DNA of 64,000 nt from Bipolaris cookei (lineage: Eukaryota; Ascomycota; Dothideomycetes; Pleosporales; Pleosporaceae): the NCBI GenBank assembly GCA_002286855.1, contig NRSV01000092.1, forward strand, positions 25,124-89,123, given 5' to 3'. Below, piece after piece: positions 59,264 to 64,000 of the stretch (position 1 is the stretch's first letter; each line of letters opens with the position of its first letter). The notes under the pieces were generated by a model. That model was given only the letters and a program-made list of their open reading frames with translations, had not been told where the DNA came from and searched no databases. The position numbers were made by a program, and so were the translations under genes.

Positions 59264-59835
59264 CCTCTGTGTCGTGTAGGAGTAATGGAGCAATCTGACT
59301 ATCACGAGTCTTGGCATGGTGTTGAGTATAGTTACAGTCGGAGCCTCCGACCGAAGCTGCTAGAAACAGCTAGTCCATTGCGCACGAGGCATTATATGAT
59401 CTGTGGATAGTCACGCTAACCATTTCAAGTAACTGTTAGGCAAACTCCGACTCTAACTCACCACTCCGACTACTATCACGAGGCTTGGCACGATAGTAAG
59501 TTACTACTGACGTTGCTCTACTCCTATACCCCACTTTCTACTCGTTATCCAGTAACTGACGCGCCCGACAGTAATCCGCCCATAAATGGTCTGCGATTTC
59601 CTCCCTCCGCGCACCCATTTCTGGGTCAGAACGACTCGGATCAACCTCGTCCTCCACCTCGTCGCTGTCGTCGTCCTCCCCCTCGTCCCGATCCAAGTCG
59701 TCCGCTACCGAGTGATAACTATTGATGACGTTATGGATGGCAGCAAGGGCGTACACCAGTTTTATCTGCGTCCCAATCGAGAACTCATGACCGCGATCAA
59801 ATATCCGCCACCGCTGCTTGAAGACACCAAAGGTA

Positions 59836-61301
59836 CGGAGGTGCCTCACAAAAGTTTTGTCCCACGCTAACCTCGGCACTTCGGCGTAACTCTTCTTGGC
59901 GCAATTCTACCCTTGATGCTGAATAGCTGTACAATTTGTCTGTATCTATCGTTACAATGTCTCCTAATAGTGATACTTACACCCGAACCTTGAGTGTGGC
60001 GTTGAAGTCACCTTCTGTTGGCAAGTCTACATCACAGATCTCTGAGCTCACTGGTGTTCATCCTCGTAAGGTCAATCGTATCTATAGTAGAGCTATTGAG
60101 GCTGGTTTCGAGCCAAACGTTCTCTTAAGATCCTCCCAGAGAACGTACAAGACGCCCCTCGCTCTGGCCGATCTTCAAAGCAGACCGACGAGGTGAAGGA
60201 GCAGATAATCCAACAAGTACGACGTGATAGATACGGACGAGAGAAGAGCTGTGCTGACGTTGCTGGTGCTCTCAGTCTTCAAGGAGTCAATATATCACGC
60301 ACTACAGTCTGGAGAGTATTGAGAGAGGCAGGATACAGAAAGACCAAGCCGACGAGGAAGCCTGGGTTGACACAGGAGATGAGGAGTGCTCGTCTTAAGT
60401 GGGCGCTTGATCACAAGGACTGGACATTAGAAGACTGGAAGAATGTCATCTGGACAGACGAGACGTCTGTCGTACTCAACCACCGGCGTGGCAGCTACGG
60501 AATCTGGAGAAAAGCAGACGAGAGAGTAGTCAAGAGCTGTATCCGTGAGAGGCGGAAGGGATACTCGGAGTTTATGTTCTGGGGCTGTTTCTCGTATGAC
60601 AAAAAGGGTCCATGCCATGTCTATCAGCCAGAGACAAACGTGAAGAAAAAAACGCTGCTCGGAAGATTGAGCAGCTCAACGCTGAGCTCGAGCTTCTCCA
60701 GCGAGAGGAGTGGGAGCTGTCCACATCTATGAGAAGAACAGGGCTACGTAATAAGCCTGGCAGGAAGCCTCAATGGAGATGGACAGAGGAGACAGGCAAG
60801 CTAGTGCGTTCGTCTAAATGTGGTATATACTGGTGGATATATCAAAGCTGCGTTCTAATCTCAAAGCTAATTCCTTTCGCCAAAGAGTGCCTCCAAGACA
60901 GGCCTCAGACCGTAGTTATGGAGGATAAGGTACCTGGGCACGCCCACCAGTATCAGAACGTTGGCTATAGTCTATCGAACGTCGAAACTACCTTGGCCTG
61001 GCAACGCTCCAGACTGTAACTGTAGAGCCATGCTGGCTCTACATGAAGAGAGAGACTACGAAGAAAGGAGCTCCACAGTCAAGAGCTGAGGCAACTAGAA
61101 TCTGGCTAAATTGCTGGAGAGATCTCCCACAAACCAAGATCCAAGCTTGGATTGAGCGTATTCTTATACACATTCCAAAGATAATTGAGCTACAAGGTGG
61201 CAATGAGTATATAGAGGGGAGAGATAGGCGTTGTGTAGGGGAGCGGCCAGATTTCGGCTAAATTATTCTTGGCAGGACAAAACTTTTGTGAGGCACCTCC
61301 G
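59836..61301 (+). mobile_element. Tc1/mariner element, 1466 bp, inside the Harbinger transposase
   Basis: Perfect 27-bp terminal inverted repeats (59836-59862 and 61275-61301) start CGGAGGTGCCTCACAAAAG. TA duplications flank it at 59834-59835 and 61302-61303. Ends are intact although the transposase inside is broken. Confidence 0.95.
59957..61261 (+). pseudogene. Tc1/mariner transposase with several frameshifts
   Basis: HTH part (ISELTGVHPRKVNRIYSRAI), a frameshift near 60120-60130, then HTH_Tnp_Tc3-like and DDE start (NISRTTVWRVLREAGYRK, NVIWTDETSV with the first Asp). A second frameshift lies in an A-run near 60640. The second Asp is in VVMEDKVPGHAHQYQN. A third frameshift near 61005 separates the PGN-x-PD block from EPCWLYMKRETTKKGAP and the C-terminus. 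All breaks look like single-base losses; the protein is not made intact. Confidence 0.88.
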
Positions 61302-61412
61302 TACGTTCCACCACCATCCGCAAACTTGAATGGCGAAGGTTGAATAACTCCTCTCTAGTTGCTGGCCTGCGTCCCGCAGCCCTAGTCTCTCGCAGATGAT
61401 AGCGAACGCCTC

Positions 61413-61611
61413 CATACATGGGCATATCGTTTTAGATCGTTTTTTGGAAAACAGGTTAAGCAGAATTTAGCGTACCAAACTTTATTGTGACCAATCAGAG
61501 AAAATCTTGTTATTGACGGCCTCTGTTTAATTGGCTGAAAACAACTTTGGTACGCTAAATTCTGCTTAACCTGTTTTCCAAAAAACGATCTAAAACGATA
61601 TGCCCATGTAT
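61413..61611. mobile_element. MULE-like MITE, 199 bp, with 66-bp perfect TIRs
   Basis: Inverted repeats at 61414-61479 and 61546-61611 are identical over 66 bases (ends ATACATGGGCATATCG), with 66 bases of unique DNA between them. GAACGCCTC occurs on both sides (61404-61412 and 61612-61620). Long TIRs and a 9-bp duplication fit a Mutator-derived non-autonomous element. No coding capacity. Confidence 0.92.
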
Positions 61612-62710
61612 GAACGCCTCTATATGGGGAGAGCAGGATGCCTCGATTAGCATACCCAGCGTCAGCCAGGTAGTACTTGCCCTCCGCAGGTGAGTCAAAG
61701 CCTCGTGTAAGTGCGTTCTGGTAGACTCTACCGTCATGGGCCGAGCCCTCCCAGCCAGCCAAAAGGTAAGTAAAGTTCATATCAAAATCAACAACTGCTA
61801 ACAAATTTTGAGTAGTTTCTCCCTTACGATTGCGGAAGCGCGCCTGCTGATCTATTGGCACGTGTAGCTTCAAATGTGATCCATCAATCGCGCCGACGCA
61901 GTCCCGAAATGGCGTTAGCTTTAGGTTATCCTGGATTTTTTTCGGTGTTGAGGCTGTCGGCAGTCTCACTACTTTCTTGTATAGGCTGGGAACTAGTATA
62001 TCTAGTACAGAGTGAAACGATTTGGACGATAGTAAGTAAAATAGCCTGCCAGCCCAGATAATATCATACACTAACCGATATATAGTTTCGAGTGAGCGTC
62101 CACACCGATACATGACGTTTCTATACGACGCTCCGTTGCCGCAAATATATAAAAAATGAGGAGTCGCTCCTCCGCCGACGCGTTTTGACTGTCAACACTC
62201 CCATGGGCTCTTAGGTAAGCTACAAGCTCTTCAAATACTGGACGTCTGAGTCGCGTTTCGGCTAATAATTGCGCGTCGTCAGACAAAACCTCCGCCACCC
62301 ATCGCCGTCCGCGGTCGCAGTTATTCCTATCGACTTGGATACGAGAGATCGGCGGGCTGCGAAGCCTGTCCAAGTCGGTGTAATCCCGTCGTATAGTCCC
62401 GGCGATACTAGCGACGACGATACTCATCACTGTCTGACGATCTATATTGGCGGGGACGACGACGTCGCCAAGGTGGCCTGTGTGGAGATATTGTTGTTCC
62501 TGACCAACATTTCAGGGTGGGCCTACCTACTAGCTATCTACAGTAAGAGACAGGGTTGACCAGAAGCTAGACAAGATTCAGAAACCTCAGTATTTGCGCT
62601 ACGAACTGGACCTCCGCTTGCTGGAAATTTTACCGGAAATCTGCCAAACACCCCGCTCATTTCAGGTTCAGGTTCAGCCACACCTGCAAAATTGGGTGTA
62701 GTCACCCGAA

Positions 62711-62745
62711 TCCGAACCTGAACTGGAGCGCAACCAAACACACCC
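62711..62745 (-). repeat. Right terminal repeat of the Harbinger element
   Basis: Minus strand reads GGGTGTGTTTGGTTGCGCTC inward from 62745. This resembles the GGG..GTTTGGTT ends of PIF/Harbinger elements and is followed by TTA. Subterminal inverted strings (CAGGTTCAGG near 62665 and CCTGAAC near 62717) lie just inside. Confidence 0.65.
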
Positions 62746-63250
62746 TTACAGTATACCTACGCAGCTGCAAACGGGAGCATCACAAGGGTTAATATACAGG
62801 GATAGCCTATGCTGACATGAAATCTGTGCGGAGCTCTACAAGCTGCAATATTATAACACGGAGTCTTATGATTGCTCGGCGAAACACGGCCCTCAATTCC
62901 CTCCTGACAAGGTCTTACAGAACTCGGTTGCTGGGCGAAGTACAGGCCCCGCCATCCATTCTGCGTGGGCATGATCGAGACCGTAGTCAGGAAGTAAGCA
63001 GGCCATACTCGTGAGCAAGGTCCGAATCATGATCCCTCCTATGGGTTCATGTGCAAGAAGTGCATGGTCTAGGGCAAGGATTCGCTAGCACTGCTCATTC
63101 TCGCAGCTTGAGACAGGAGCATAAGTACCGTCGTCAAGGCGTGCATGGTCTCCATCTCGCTCTTCATCCACCAGCATTTCGAACACTCCAACTTGTCTAA
63201 CGACTGCACGTTTGCCATCACCTACAATACCCGTACAACGCCTTCCTACA
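62746..63250. other. Intergenic between Harbinger end and secreted-protein gene
   Basis: About 500 bases. Should hold the promoter of the small secreted-protein gene; the last 100 bases are C/T-rich like a fungal leader. No other gene seen. Confidence 0.5.
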
Positions 63251-63661
63251 ATGTTGTTCAGATTGCTTGCTGCACCGATCTTTATCGGGTTCGCGCTCGC
63301 GAACAAGATATGCGATTGTTGCACTGACTATGACCCTGTATGAGCACACCTTGCAAAGAATGTTTACATTTCGCTCTATGAGCACGCACTAACGGAATTG
63401 TACCAGATCGAAGGATCTTTTGTCGGACACTGGCACACCAACAACGGATACGGGTATTGCCGCCCATCGATCGGGGGAGGTGCGGACAACTTGGGTTGTA
63501 CCAACATATGCCAGTAAATCGAAAATAGTGCGGATATGGGCTGCGAGGGCGGGTACAGGAGGAATCTATTTACGAGTGTTGTGTGCAGCGGCAACTTAGG
63601 CGGTGATATGACGTTCACGTGGGGAGTATCACTTGGCACACATGAACAATTACGAATGTAA
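63251..63661 (+). pseudogene. Candidate small secreted cysteine-rich protein, premature TAA
   Basis: Exon 1 (63251-63337) codes a signal peptide, MLFRLLAAPIFIGFALA, with an ALA cleavage site, then the first three Cys (NKICDCCTDYDP). A 69-nt intron (63338-63406) has donor GTATGA, branch CACTAAC and acceptor TACCAG. Exon 2 from 63407 (IEGSFVGHWHTNNGYGYC) reaches TAA at 63515. As it stands: 65 residues, six Cys after the signal peptide. The same frame stays open for 47 more codons, with two more Cys, to TAA 63659-63661, so 63515 looks like a nonsense change (CAA to TAA). The start context is good (A at -3). Size, Cys content and transposon neighbourhood fit effector-type proteins; I recognise no family. 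It could also be a functional short form. Confidence 0.6.
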
Positions 63662-63954
63662 CTTAGCCTATTGCGAATAACCGCCTCACAGCTAAAGTAG
63701 GCTTTCTTACGCTATAATTTAATAGTTTTATTAAGAGCTTAGTAAAAGTAGCGTAGTATAAGGGGCTGCGCTCTAAAGAGTAATCGTGAGATATATAAGA
63801 AATTGTCCGTATAAGTAAGCTGACAGCGATCAGATAGCTCGGAAGCTCTACCCCAGCAGCGGGCAACCCCCACAATAGGACCAAAGCAGAGAGCATAAGA
63901 AGAGAACCTTGTACGCACGTAGATAGGCAAGAAGAAGAATTTTGAATACACACA
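63657..63954 (+). repeat. Possible LTR of a retrotransposon continuing past the window
   Basis: A roughly 300-bp AT-rich block starts TGTAACTTAGCC and ends ...GAATACACACA. This fits the TG...CA outline of an LTR. No second copy is in the window, so neither the pair nor the target duplication can be checked. Its first bases supply the last ATG-TAA of the secreted-protein frame. Confidence 0.35.
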
Positions 63955-64000
63955 CCTGTCTTTTTGGCAACCCTTCTGCATTTGTGCAAACCCTCTTTAG

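Larger units (their letters stand above)
59538..62427 (-). pseudogene. PIF/Harbinger DDE_4 transposase, frameshifted and split by two insertions
   Basis: N-terminal part from ATG 62427 to about 62130, then a 1-base frameshift inside ...LLIFYIFA, then the DDE domain from about 62140 to 61612 with CVGAIDGSHLKLHVP (first Asp), AGWEGSAHDGRVYQ (second Asp) and YYLADAGYANRG. The frame resumes beyond a MITE at 61412 (VRYHLRETRAAGRRP). It is cut again by the Tc1 element and ends at 59835-59538 (TFGVFKQRWRIFDRGHEF, then an acidic tail). The third catalytic acid, in VER/TFGV, lies one codon from the Tc1 insertion. Removing both inserts and one copy of each target duplication restores the frame at both sites, leaving the early frameshift as the only other break seen. 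Confidence 0.88.
58409..62745. mobile_element. PIF/Harbinger DNA transposon, decayed and interrupted
   Basis: Contains the two-gene set of this superfamily: a Myb/SANT-like ORF on plus and a DDE_4 transposase on minus, convergent. The right end fits a Harbinger terminus: read inward on the minus strand it starts GGGTGTGTTTGGTTG at 62745 and is followed outside by TTA (62746-62748), the usual 3-bp target. The left terminus was not found; the left boundary given is only the Myb-like start, next to the pogo remnant. Two younger elements (59836-61301 and 61413-61611) sit inside it. Confidence 0.75.

Noticed and set aside
1..64000. CRISPR array or prokaryotic operons
   Set aside because: Spliced eukaryotic genes throughout; the only tandem array (30.9-31.8 kb) has contiguous units without spacers.

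Overview
The window is filamentous-ascomycete nuclear DNA. Short introns (about 47-160 nt, mostly GT-AG with CTNAC-type branch sites) interrupt most genes. The gene set (nudA-type dynein, Zn2Cys6 regulators, a TRI12-like MFS pump, SulP) is typical of filamentous ascomycetes. The decayed transposons, C-to-T-like lesions and a small secreted Cys-rich gene suggest a Dothideomycete, probably Pleosporales. That placement is inference; no marker gene here fixes the genus.

Left half, 1-27.6 kb, is ordinary gene-dense housekeeping DNA: cytoplasmic dynein heavy chain (partial, runs off the left edge), a CLC chloride channel/exchanger, GMP synthetase, Bcp1, Rieske iron-sulfur protein, a Poa1-like macrodomain phosphatase, a Dpb3/CHRAC-like histone-fold protein, a serine carboxypeptidase, a small charged hydrophilin-like protein, an SDR, an acidic disordered protein with a C-terminal membrane segment, and a TRI12-like MFS transporter. 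Several are divergent pairs with compact promoters (GUA1/BCP1, RIP1/POA1, DPB3/carboxypeptidase).

27.6-37.7 kb is gene-poor. It holds a minisatellite of roughly 39-42-bp units (30.9-31.8 kb) between two diverged direct repeats of about 165 bp, a perfect 20-bp palindrome, and one doubtful small ORF.

37.7-55.3 kb is genic again: an F-box-like Cys-rich protein, a SulP sulfate permease with STAS domain, a long disordered hypothetical protein whose 3' end is unresolved, a divergent pair of Zn2Cys6/fungal_trans regulators sharing about 0.9 kb of upstream DNA, a DUF4202 protein and a small conserved protein.

55.3-64 kb is a transposon graveyard. A truncated pogo/Fot-like transposase abuts a PIF/Harbinger element (Myb-like ORF plus DDE_4 transposase). 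The Harbinger transposase was hit by two later insertions, both with clean boundaries: a 1466-bp Tc1/mariner element (perfect 27-bp TIRs, TA duplication) at the codon after the third catalytic acid, and a 0.2-kb MULE-like MITE (perfect 66-bp TIRs, 9-bp duplication). Just outside lies a candidate small secreted cysteine-rich protein gene, seen only after splicing. It carries an in-frame TAA that could be a CpA-to-TpA (RIP-type) change, and its last codon overlaps a possible LTR start. This last kilobase is the most interesting part of the window.
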